Assembly (NCBI GenBank): GCA_038214535.1
Contig: JBBQRS010000102.1
Coordinates: forward strand, 1 to 17,450
From: JBBQRS01 sp038214535
GTDB taxonomy: Bacteria; Chloroflexota; Anaerolineae; CG2-30-64-16
Length of the DNA stretch: 17,450 nt
Direction: 5' to 3'
In this document: positions 1 through 6,132 of the stretch, in pieces
How the letters are laid out: every line of letters begins with the position of its first letter
Position numbering within the stretch: the first letter of the stretch is position 1
Notes under the pieces: model-generated
Told to the model about the DNA's origin: nothing
What the model saw: only the letters and a program-made list of their open reading frames with translations
The model's database searches: none
Translations under genes and position numbers: made by a program

Positions 1-20
1 AGATGCGCAACTCCTTTCGC

Positions 21-51
21 GCCGCTGCGCATCTGAGGATGCGCACTCCGC
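21..51 (-). repeat. REP-like hairpin repeat, copy A
   Basis: On the minus strand the core reads TGCGCATCCTCAGATGCGCA (plus positions 26-45), a near-palindrome that can fold into a hairpin around TCCTCA. Identical or near-identical cores recur at 2675-2694, 4277-4296 and 7385-7404. This copy lies just past the stop codon of the epimerase gene, so it may act as a 3' hairpin for that transcript. Bases 1-9 (AGATGCGCA) match the right half of the same core in the opposite orientation, so a second inverted copy is probably cut by the window edge. Confidence 0.8.
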
Positions 52-53
52 GA

Positions 54-929
54 TCACGTAGCGGCGGGGAACTCGTCCGTATTGTCGCGCCATGAGTAGG
101 CCGGCGCATAGCCCAGCAGCCGGCGCGCTTTGTCAATGCACAGCACCGCCTCGAACTCCCCTATCCCCGGCCTGATCGGCGCGCCGGGGAAAACGGCCTC
201 CAGCAACTCCGCCGTGGGCCGATCCATGATCGTGTCGGCCGCGCCCACGTTGCACACCTCCGCCGTGTGGATCTCGGCTTCGAGGCTTAACCGCACGGCC
301 AGCGCCGCATCGCGCGCATCTACGTAACCCCACAAATTGCTCTTGCGTTTGAAAGGATCATCCCAGAATGATGGGGTCACGCGATAGTTGTCCCAACGCT
401 CCGCGCCCCGATAACGCACGCTGGAGAAGCGCAACCCGACGATCGGCAGCCCGTACATCGCGTGCATCTGGCGGGCCAGTTCCTCGCCCATCACCTTCGC
501 CAGGGCATAACCGCTCTGCGGCTGAACGGGGTGATCTTCGTCTACCGGCGCGTAATGCGGCTGCACCTTCTCATAAGGGTGGCCCAGCGTCGTGTCGCTC
601 GATGCCCACACGACCCGCTCCATCCCCTGCGCCGCCGCGGCCTGAAAGATGTTGAACGTGCTCAGGGTGTTGTTCTCGAACCGCCGCGCGCCGGTGGTGT
701 GATCGCGATCGGGCGCAGGCTCCCCGGCCAGATGCACGATGGCGTCGTAGCCATAGACCGCGGCGAAGGTCGCCCCGTAATCGGTCAGGTCCACCTCGAT
801 GAACGGCGAAACCCATTCGCCCGGCCGCACCCGGTCGAGATTGAGTACCTCATAGCCATGCTCGGTCAGATCGCGCACCACGTAGCGCCCGACCCCACCG
901 CTGCCGCCCGTCACAACCACTCGCTTCAA
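54..929 (-). CDS. NAD-dependent epimerase/dehydratase (extended SDR)
   Basis: A 291-residue extended short-chain dehydrogenase/reductase, probably a cytoplasmic nucleotide-sugar epimerase or dehydratase. The nucleotide-binding Rossmann motif TGGSGGVG is at residues 7-14 (GxxGxxG). An Asp at the end of the second strand (LNLDRV, residue 32) favours NAD(H). The active-site Ser is in WASSDTT (110-111) and the YxxxK pair is Y141/K145 in SGYALAK. The late GYVDARDAA segment is typical of the substrate-side fold. I chose the TTG start at 929 because GGGAGG lies 6 nt upstream and the protein then begins directly at the Rossmann strand; the upstream in-frame ATG at 1007 would add 26 residues encoded by repeat sequence. 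It lies downstream of the tail sheath gene across a repeat-filled gap, so co-regulation is not evident. The substrate cannot be read from sequence. Confidence 0.88.
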   Translation of the reverse strand: MKRVVVTGGSGGVGRYVVRDLTEHGYEVLNLDRVRPGEWVSPFIEVDLTDYGATFAAVYGYDAIVHLAGEPAPDRDHTTGARRFENNTLSTFNIFQAAAAQGMERVVWASSDTTLGHPYEKVQPHYAPVDEDHPVQPQSGYALAKVMGEELARQMHAMYGLPIVGLRFSSVRYRGAERWDNYRVTPSFWDDPFKRKSNLWGYVDARDAALAVRLSLEAEIHTAEVCNVGAADTIMDRPTAELLEAVFPGAPIRPGIGEFEAVLCIDKARRLLGYAPAYSWRDNTDEFPAAT

Positions 930-960
930 TGCCGTCCTCCCAGAGAAGAATGGGACGCGT

Positions 961-1074
961 ATCACGCGGAGACGCGAAGAACGCGGATGAATACAAAAAA
1001 ATGCCACCCTTATGTCAAATTCCTGCGTCTTTGCGTCCTATGATTTCTCCGCGGCCTCCGCGTCTCCGCGTGAT
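961..1074. repeat. Inverted repeat with 16-bp arms between epimerase and sheath genes
   Basis: ATCACGCGGAGACGCG (961-976) and its exact reverse complement (1059-1074) flank an 82-nt interior. The interior carries further variants of the same GGAGACGCG-type word, and a run of seven A at 1005-1011 (T on the minus strand). It fills most of the 151-nt gap between the sheath stop (1081) and the epimerase TTG (929). It could be a mobile-type repeat or a terminator for the sheath transcript; the sequence does not decide. Confidence 0.7.
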
Positions 1075-1080
1075 CCAATC

Positions 1081-2196
1081 CTACCCTGCGTCTGCAGTCA
1101 ACTGCCGGATTCGCACGATCACGAACTCGCCCGGCTTGAGCGGCGCGAACCCCACCAGGATGTTCAGCGCGCCGCGATCCAGGTCGTCCTGCGTCATCGT
1201 CGAACGGTCACAGCGCACGAAATAGGCCTCGTCGGGTCGCACACCCTGCAACGCGCCCTGGCGAAACAGCCCGAAGAGGAAATCCTCGACGCCCCGTCGC
1301 ACCTCCGCCCACAGCGGCTCGTCGTTCGGCTCGAACACCACCCAACGCGTCCCTGCGGCAATGCTCTTCTCGATGAACAACGCCGTCCGGCGCACCGGCA
1401 GATACTTCCATTCGTCGCCCAGCCGGTCGTCGCCGCGCAGCGTGCGCGCCCCCCAGATCACCGGTTTGCCGCGCAGCGTGCGCAGGCAATTGATCCCCAG
1501 GGCGTTCAGCCGCTCATTATCGCGCGCCGAGATATCCACGGTCAACCCCGTGACCCCGTTCAGCACGGCCTCCAGCCCGGCGGGCGCTTTCCAGACACCG
1601 CGCGTCGCGTCCATCCGTGCGATCACGCCCGCCACCGCGCCGGAGGGCGCGTACGCCTCGGTCACGCCGGTGGTCGGGTTCGGCTTGAGCAGCCGCGGGA
1701 AGTAGAGGGCCGCGTTCGCGCTGCACAGCGCGTCTAACAGTCCGATGCCTTCACGCGCCGCCGCCACATCGGCCCAATCCGCCGGCGGATCGAGCAGGAA
1801 CATCGCCCGCTGCCGCTCGCACAGCGCCGCCGCCGCCGGTGCGACCACGGTATAATACGCATCTCCCGTGACCGGCGCAACCGGGCCGCAGGGCGGAATC
1901 ACCAGCAGATTGAAGCTGCCTGCCTCATCCAATGCGTGCAGGCCCGCCAGGATCGCGGTTGTGAAATCTTCGCCCGGTGCATCCTCGGCAATGCGCACCA
2001 CCCGCGCACGTTGACCCCCGTTAGCAAAGAAATTGCCTATGACCAGGGCCAATCCATGACCGGCAGTGACGCCGCCGAAAGTCTGTGCGAACTCGCCCAC
2101 GCTGTGAATCGGCGTCACGGTGTTCACCGGCCCGTGCTCGGCCCGCCCGACAAACGCCGTGATATCGGTGGCCGCCGGCTCGATTGTCTTCATCAT
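1081..2196 (-). CDS. Contractile tail sheath protein (phage/eCIS type), N-terminal arm missing
   Basis: 371 residues resembling tail sheath proteins of contractile phages and extracellular contractile injection systems, which polymerise around the inner tube and contract to drive it out. Family features are visible: an early strand with AFVGRAEHGP near the N-terminus, EAYAPSGAVAGVIARMDATRGVWKAPAG-type central text, the conserved LNALGINCLRTLRGKPVIWG region, the KYLPVRRTALFIEKSI segment, and a C-terminal ALNILVGFAPLKPGEFVIVRI strand. Most sheaths begin 15-25 residues earlier with a PGVYVEEV-like arm that links neighbouring subunits; here it is absent. The start is ATG 2196 or 2193. The ATGATG overlaps the TGA of the phosphotransferase remnant, with no clear Shine-Dalgarno of its own, suggesting translational coupling or a rearranged 5' end. 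No other injection-system gene is in the window, so it is either an orphan or the edge of a scattered locus. It may be non-functional. Confidence 0.78.
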   Translation of the reverse strand: MMKTIEPAATDITAFVGRAEHGPVNTVTPIHSVGEFAQTFGGVTAGHGLALVIGNFFANGGQRARVVRIAEDAPGEDFTTAILAGLHALDEAGSFNLLVIPPCGPVAPVTGDAYYTVVAPAAAALCERQRAMFLLDPPADWADVAAAREGIGLLDALCSANAALYFPRLLKPNPTTGVTEAYAPSGAVAGVIARMDATRGVWKAPAGLEAVLNGVTGLTVDISARDNERLNALGINCLRTLRGKPVIWGARTLRGDDRLGDEWKYLPVRRTALFIEKSIAAGTRWVVFEPNDEPLWAEVRRGVEDFLFGLFRQGALQGVRPDEAYFVRCDRSTMTQDDLDRGALNILVGFAPLKPGEFVIVRIRQLTADAG

Positions 2197-2360
2197 ATTT
2201 GCCCCAATGCGTACGCGCCGTCCGCAGCCTCGACGCGGTAGCTCCATGCGCCGGAGTCGTTGCCCAGCGGCAGGAAGCACACATGCGTCGCTGTTAGCCC
2301 ATACCCCGCACTTAGCGCGGCGATGATCCGCTCATCGGTCAGGGCCGGGGGTTCAAGCAT
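2193..2360 (-). pseudogene. N-terminal remnant of aminoglycoside/spectinomycin-type phosphotransferase
   Basis: A 55-codon reading frame starting MLEPPALTDERIIAAL and continuing through FLPLGNDSGAWSYRVEA. This resembles the first about 50 residues of APH-family (spectinomycin phosphotransferase-like) kinases, where the segment precedes the first beta hairpin and the ATP-binding Lys strand. After YRVEAADGAY the similarity stops and the frame ends at a TGA (2195-2193) overlapping the ATG of the sheath gene. A whole enzyme would be about 330 residues, so the catalytic loop and most of the N-lobe are gone. It begins 3 nt after the stop of the 86-residue gene, as a cotranscribed gene would. Recognition is from memory of the family, not from an alignment. 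Confidence 0.62.
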
Positions 2361-2363
2361 GGT

Positions 2364-2624
2364 TCATCGCTCAGGTGCGGTCAGCGCGGCCTCGATCGCC
2401 TTCATCTCGTCGGGCAGGGCGGCCATGCCCGGAAAATCGCGGCCCGCCTTGCCATACCAGTAGCGCGAATTCGATTCGTCCGGCTCGGCCATGTGGACGA
2501 TGCCGTGCAACCATGATCCCATGGTCGTCAGGTCGTCTTGCGCGATGCGGTGCGCCGGGTCCCATTCGCCCGCGCGCAGCAGGTTCAGGCCCTCCAGCAG
2601 CGTTGCGTGATTCGTTGTGCTCAT
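2364..2624 (-). CDS. Conserved small protein of unknown function (86 aa)
   Basis: An 86-residue soluble protein. The text WDPAHRIAQDDLTTMGSWLH followed by a SRYWYGKAGRDFPG segment matches a small bacterial family that I recall by its pattern (WxxAHxIxQ, then WxHxxxHxxE, then NxxYWYxxAG) but which has no assigned role. No signal peptide or membrane segment is visible; it should be an all-helical cytoplasmic protein. The start at 2624 is supported by a strong AGGAGG Shine-Dalgarno 7 nt upstream. The phosphotransferase remnant begins 3 nt after its stop, so the two, and probably the sheath gene, share a transcript. Confidence 0.72.
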   Translation of the reverse strand: MSTTNHATLLEGLNLLRAGEWDPAHRIAQDDLTTMGSWLHGIVHMAEPDESNSRYWYGKAGRDFPGMAALPDEMKAIEAALTAPER

Positions 2625-2670
2625 GAAACATCCTCCTCTATGAAAATCGCGGTTCGCAAATTAATCTGGC

Positions 2671-2700
2671 GGAGTGCGCATCCTCAGATGCGCCGCTCCG
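2671..2700 (+). repeat. REP-like hairpin repeat, copy B
   Basis: Core at 2675-2694 (TGCGCATCCTCAGATGCGCC) with outer arms GGAG on the left and CTCC on the right that pair, so the hairpin extends beyond the core. It lies about 50 nt upstream of the 86-residue gene start, in the gap between that gene and the deacetylase-like gene. Confidence 0.8.
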
Positions 2701-2726
2701 CAAGTTAGCAGGTGCAGCGCCTCTTC

Positions 2727-2781
2727 GTAGTGACGGCTTCAGCCGTTATGTCGCCCCTCCAACGGCTGAAGCCGTCACTAC
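2727..2781. repeat. 21-bp perfect inverted repeat
   Basis: GTAGTGACGGCTTCAGCCGTT (2727-2747; first 20 bases shown up to CCGT, last T at 2747) is repeated as its exact reverse complement at 2761-2781 around a 13-nt loop. Three further pairs are possible outside one mismatch. It sits 50 nt past the stop codon of the deacetylase-like gene. It can form a very stable stem and may stop or protect that transcript, although no U-run follows on the minus strand. It may equally be an interspersed repeat. Confidence 0.85.
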
Positions 2782-2831
2782 AAAGGGAAAGGCATCCTGA
2801 TTCGGGGATATTCGGATAGACTCCTTACTGT

Positions 2832-4241
2832 TCAGCGCCACCGCGGCGGCTTCAGGCTCCAGCATTGTAAAGCAGTATGCTTCGCCAGCAAATCCAACCT
2901 CAAGTCGGGGCGGTGCGGCGACCAGTTGGGCAGCATCTCGTAGATGGCCGTCTGCACCAGCGCCTCCGTCCCCGCGGGCAGCGCGTCGCCGGGCGCGACC
3001 TCGTAGGTCGCCTCCGTCCGGTCGGGGGCGAACCGCAGGAACTGCCATGCCGCCAAATGCAGCAAGGCCGCCGGCCCCAGCTCGACGCCCGCGGCGGGCA
3101 ATGATGTGGGCAAATGCCCGGTGCGATCCACGTGCGCGACCACTGCGCGGCACAGGGCGACCGTCTCGCCGGGGGTCACAACGACCGCATGTTCCAAGAT
3201 GAGCGCGGGCTCGACCGGCCCCAACACCGTGCGCGACAGCAGGAAGTCCGGCGCGGCGACAGTCGGGTCCATCCGGGCAACCACCGCCCGCGCCAGCAGG
3301 TCGAGCATCTGCGCCGGCGAGGCGAGCGGGATACCCGCGGGAACGCCCTCTGTGCGTAATACCAGCGTCGCCAGCCGCCCCACCTGGCGCATCGAGACGC
3401 GCCCGTTGTGCGGCGCGACGCGCGCCGCGATGGTGCTCACCGGAACCAGCCGCACGCCGGGCGTCGCGCCGACCGCATGGATCATCCGCCGGAGGTTTTG
3501 CAGGCCCGTCGCATAGGTCGCGTCATCCTTGCGCGGCGCGTGGCGATAGTCCGCCGGGTCGGTATTCACCCCCGCGCCGTAGTTCAGCGCATCCCAGAAA
3601 GCTTCATAACGCAGGCGCGTGGGATGCGCACCGAACAGCCCCAGCGCGTGCGCGCCCCGCCGCCGGGCCGCCTCGATATCCGCCAACAGGTCCGGCAGGC
3701 CGGCCTCGAATGTCTCGTCGTTGCCGTAGGCGTCCTCGCCGCCCGGAAAGAAGGCAACGTCGTGGTAGCAAAGCTGCCCCGTGTACCAGCACGCGCCGCT
3801 CTCACCGGCGCGCACATGGGCATACACATTGGCGGGAATCCCCAACAGGCGTGTGGCCGCGGGGATGTGTGGGGCCCAGCTTGAACCGCTGGTCGCCCAC
3901 GTCGGTGGATAGACACGGAAGATGCGCGCCAGATCGTGCGCCGCCGCGCCCTCGATCCGCATTGCCTCCGCGACGCCGTCCGACCACTCACGGTTGGCCA
4001 GATATTCGGAGACGGTCGGATGCACCGAGTGATGATCGGTGTGCAGCCCGACATCGTGGCGCGCCACGGCCGCGATCACGTCCCGCCGGCCGCGCCGCTC
4101 CCACAGCCGCGCCTTCTCCCCGACCACGAACATCGAGGCGGTGATGCCATCCGCGGCGAGCATCTCAGCGATATCGAGGGCAATGTCGTCGGAATCCTCG
4201 TGAACGATATCCTCGACATCGAAACAGACGTATACATCCAT
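2832..4241 (-). CDS. NodB-type polysaccharide deacetylase-like protein with C-terminal extension
   Basis: 469 residues. The N-terminal half resembles metal-dependent polysaccharide deacetylases (carbohydrate esterase 4 fold): strand one ends CFDVED (metal/catalytic Asp at 8 or 11), followed by the HTDHH motif at 67-71, which fits H[ST]xxH metal binding. FRVYPPTWATS at 108-118 sits where the substrate-groove motif is expected, and LGLFGAHPTR near 200-209 is a late His strand. The C-terminal about 170 residues are not part of a standard NodB domain. The stretch 355-400 (AVVAHVDRTGHLPTSLPAAG then a helix) resembles pseudomurein-binding-type repeats (GRLP..V..GG). No signal peptide is visible, so export is uncertain. 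The start at 4241 has AAGGAG 7 nt upstream; a longer in-frame start at 4319 would run through repeat copy C and overlap the next gene. The substrate is unknown; a catalytically inactive homologue is possible. Confidence 0.72.
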   Translation of the reverse strand: MDVYVCFDVEDIVHEDSDDIALDIAEMLAADGITASMFVVGEKARLWERRGRRDVIAAVARHDVGLHTDHHSVHPTVSEYLANREWSDGVAEAMRIEGAAAHDLARIFRVYPPTWATSGSSWAPHIPAATRLLGIPANVYAHVRAGESGACWYTGQLCYHDVAFFPGGEDAYGNDETFEAGLPDLLADIEAARRRGAHALGLFGAHPTRLRYEAFWDALNYGAGVNTDPADYRHAPRKDDATYATGLQNLRRMIHAVGATPGVRLVPVSTIAARVAPHNGRVSMRQVGRLATLVLRTEGVPAGIPLASPAQMLDLLARAVVARMDPTVAAPDFLLSRTVLGPVEPALILEHAVVVTPGETVALCRAVVAHVDRTGHLPTSLPAAGVELGPAALLHLAAWQFLRFAPDRTEATYEVAPGDALPAGTEALVQTAIYEMLPNWSPHRPDLRLDLLAKHTALQCWSLKPPRWR

Positions 4242-4270
4242 AGCGCAACTCCTTGCAGAGGCGATTAGTC

Positions 4271-4302
4271 GCGGCGTGCGCATCCTCAGATGCGCAGCGG
4301 CG
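4271..4302 (+). repeat. REP-like hairpin repeat, copy C
   Basis: Exact core TGCGCATCCTCAGATGCGCA at 4277-4296 in the 74-nt gap between the membrane protein stop (4316) and the deacetylase-like start (4241). It lies inside what is probably a two-gene transcript, so it may act as an attenuating or stabilising hairpin between the genes. Confidence 0.82.
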
Positions 4303-4315
4303 CGGATGATTACGA

Positions 4316-5056
4316 TCACTGCTTCGGATGATACGGGGCGTCCGGGTCGGCGTCGGCGGTTACCTGCGCCGCGCGGCGCTCGGCCACGGAGCGCAACGCC
4401 GCGTCCGCTTCGGCGCGTCGGGTGCGCTGCGTCGCGCGGCGCGCCATCTCCTTGCGTCGGTATCGTCTCCCGAAAACGATCGCGAACGGTGCGATAATCA
4501 GCGCGATCTCCGCCGCGAAAACGGCCAGAATCCGCCCTTCGTTGCCGGTCACATAGTCGCGGACGACACTGACCTGCGCGGGGCGGCGGGGGTGCTTCAC
4601 CTGATAGAACCCCGGTTGCGGGATGGTAAAAGTCATCACCGGGCGGCCCGGCGCGAGGTGGCTGTCATAGATGCGCATCCCGCGGTTAATGAACTCGACG
4701 GGCAGCCGCTCCCCCGTCTCCGGGACGACCACGGTGAACCAGGGATCCGCGCTCTGCTTCTCACTCAGCGCGTCGCTGACGGAGAGCAGGTCATAATCGC
4801 CGGTGTAAACCGCGTAGCGGCCCGCCGCGGGGAAGCTCACCAGCTCCGGCATGGCGTCCAGGGCGAAGCGCTGCACCTCGCCGCTACCGGCCTGCTGCAC
4901 CAGCCCCAGCCGCGCGGGCGCGTAATACAGCGCCGCGCCGACGACCTTCACCACATCGCCCAGCTTCAGCAGGACAATCAACAAGACCAACCCGATCAAC
5001 AGGGCCAGCCCGATATCGCGAAAGCGCGGCGCGCGGTATCCTTCCGAATAGGCCAT
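4316..5056 (-). CDS. Two-helix membrane protein of unknown function
   Basis: 246 residues, not recognised. A membrane helix at about 15-32 is followed by an extracytoplasmic beta-rich domain (about 60-165, with TGDYDLLSVSDAL, WFTVVVPETG and PGFYQVKHP segments). A second helix lies at about 174-196, and a strongly charged cytoplasmic tail rich in Arg/Ala/Glu (198-246) is probably helical. The middle domain looks like a small sandwich that could sense or bind something outside the membrane, but no motif shows what. The start at 5056 has AAGGAG about 6 nt upstream. It lies upstream of the deacetylase-like gene on the same strand and is divergent from the dioxygenase gene. Confidence 0.72.
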   Translation of the reverse strand: MAYSEGYRAPRFRDIGLALLIGLVLLIVLLKLGDVVKVVGAALYYAPARLGLVQQAGSGEVQRFALDAMPELVSFPAAGRYAVYTGDYDLLSVSDALSEKQSADPWFTVVVPETGERLPVEFINRGMRIYDSHLAPGRPVMTFTIPQPGFYQVKHPRRPAQVSVVRDYVTGNEGRILAVFAAEIALIIAPFAIVFGRRYRRKEMARRATQRTRRAEADAALRSVAERRAAQVTADADPDAPYHPKQ

Positions 5057-5137
5057 TCCGTCTCCTTGAAGAACCCCATTATCGCGCAGGGGCGGCGATT
5101 GGGGCGAATCGGCGCGTGGCGTGCATCGGCCCGACGC

Positions 5138-5165
5138 TTGACGAATTCGACCATCGCGGTAAACT
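5138..5165 (+). promoter_or_regulatory. Putative sigma70 promoter of the dioxygenase-UroD pair
   Basis: TTGACG (5138-5143) and TAAACT (5160-5165) separated by 16 nt resemble -35 and -10 hexamers (5/6 and 4/6 matches). They lie about 55 nt upstream of the ATG at 5221. The expected start site would fall near 5172. Confidence 0.45.
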
Positions 5166-5174
5166 ACGGTTTAC
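5159..5174. promoter_or_regulatory. Palindromic operator candidate over the -10
   Basis: GTAAAC (5159-5164), a TACG spacer and GTTTAC (5169-5174) form a perfect 6+6 palindrome overlapping the proposed -10 and start site. The half-site resembles those used by LacI-family repressors, and the position would give repression. No regulator gene is in the window. Confidence 0.5.
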
Positions 5175-5220
5175 GCGTATTGATCGGATTTGTAATCACG
5201 TTTGGACAGGAGTGAACAAG

Positions 5221-6129
5221 ATGCAACCCGCAACGACCGAGTCAACGTACACGATCACGCCGGAGGAAGTGGACTTCTTCCGGCGCAACGGCTATCTGGT
5301 GGTGCACAACGCCCTGACCCCGGTGGAGGTGGAAGAGTTGCGCCGCGATGCCGCGCAAATTTGCCGCGGCGACCTGGGCCCCGTCCGCGGGGTCACGCCC
5401 GCGCTGCCCGGCGAGACCGACGACGACGTGATGCAGCGCTATCTCTGCATCCACTTCCCGCACAAGCTGTCCGACGTGATGGCGGGCTACATCGCCCATC
5501 CGGTGATCGCCGAGGTGCTGACCCACGTCATCGGGCCGGACGTCAAGGCGATGCAATCCATGCTCTTCATCAAGTCGGCGGGCAAACCGGGCCAGGCGTG
5601 GCATCAGGATGAGGACTTCATCCCCACCCGCGACCGCACGCTGACCGGCGCGTGGATCGCCATGGATCGCGCCACGGTCGAGAACGGCTGTCTGTGGGTG
5701 CTGCCCGGCTCACACAAACCGGGCATCCTGTGGGAGATGGACGACACCTACGACGCCCGCTTCGATTGCACCAAGGAATCGAAGGGCTTCCCCTATCGCG
5801 ATGAGGACGCGGTACCCGTCGAGGTGGAACCGGGGGCCATCGTCTTCTTCAACGGCTACCTGTTGCACCGCTCGCTGCCCAACACCGCAGAGACGGGCTA
5901 TCGCCGCGCGCTGGTCAACCACTACATGAGCGCATCTTCGTTGTTGCCGTGGTTCCTGCGCGAGAACGAGTCGCAGATCGCCATCGCCGACTATCGCGAC
6001 ATCGTGATGATCGCGGGCGAGGACCCGTATCACTGGAAGGGCATCGAAGACCTGGCCGAACCGCACGTGCGCCCCACGCGGCAGGGCGGCTGCGCCAACC
6101 CCAAGCTGAACCTCAGGGAGATGGAATAG
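5221..6129 (+). CDS. Phytanoyl-CoA dioxygenase (PhyH) family oxygenase
   Basis: 302 residues of the PhyH family: Fe(II)/2-oxoglutarate-dependent, double-stranded beta helix, cytoplasmic. The metal triad is visible as H128-x-D130 in AWHQDED and H216 in YLLHRSLPN; an Arg at 228/229 in GYRRALVNH fits 2-oxoglutarate binding. The N-terminal VDFFRRNGYLVVHNALTP is the usual first helix/strand, and WVLPGSHKPG at 159-168 is the common family signature. I chose ATG 5221 because AGGAG lies 9 nt upstream and the protein begins just before the family's first helix; the in-frame ATG at 5116 would add 35 residues and span the promoter. The UroD-fold gene follows after 3 nt, so the two are cotranscribed. Bacterial members hydroxylate varied small molecules; the substrate here cannot be predicted. 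Confidence 0.88.
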   Translation: MQPATTESTYTITPEEVDFFRRNGYLVVHNALTPVEVEELRRDAAQICRGDLGPVRGVTPALPGETDDDVMQRYLCIHFPHKLSDVMAGYIAHPVIAEVLTHVIGPDVKAMQSMLFIKSAGKPGQAWHQDEDFIPTRDRTLTGAWIAMDRATVENGCLWVLPGSHKPGILWEMDDTYDARFDCTKESKGFPYRDEDAVPVEVEPGAIVFFNGYLLHRSLPNTAETGYRRALVNHYMSASSLLPWFLRENESQIAIADYRDIVMIAGEDPYHWKGIEDLAEPHVRPTRQGGCANPKLNLREME

Positions 6130-6132
6130 ACC

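Noticed and set aside
54..1007. Upstream ATG start for the epimerase
   Set aside because: It would add 26 residues encoded by repeat sequence ahead of the Rossmann strand, while TTG 929 has a GGGAGG site.
5057..5115. GATAAT as a -10 for the membrane-protein gene on the minus strand
   Set aside because: No -35-like hexamer lies at a suitable distance upstream.
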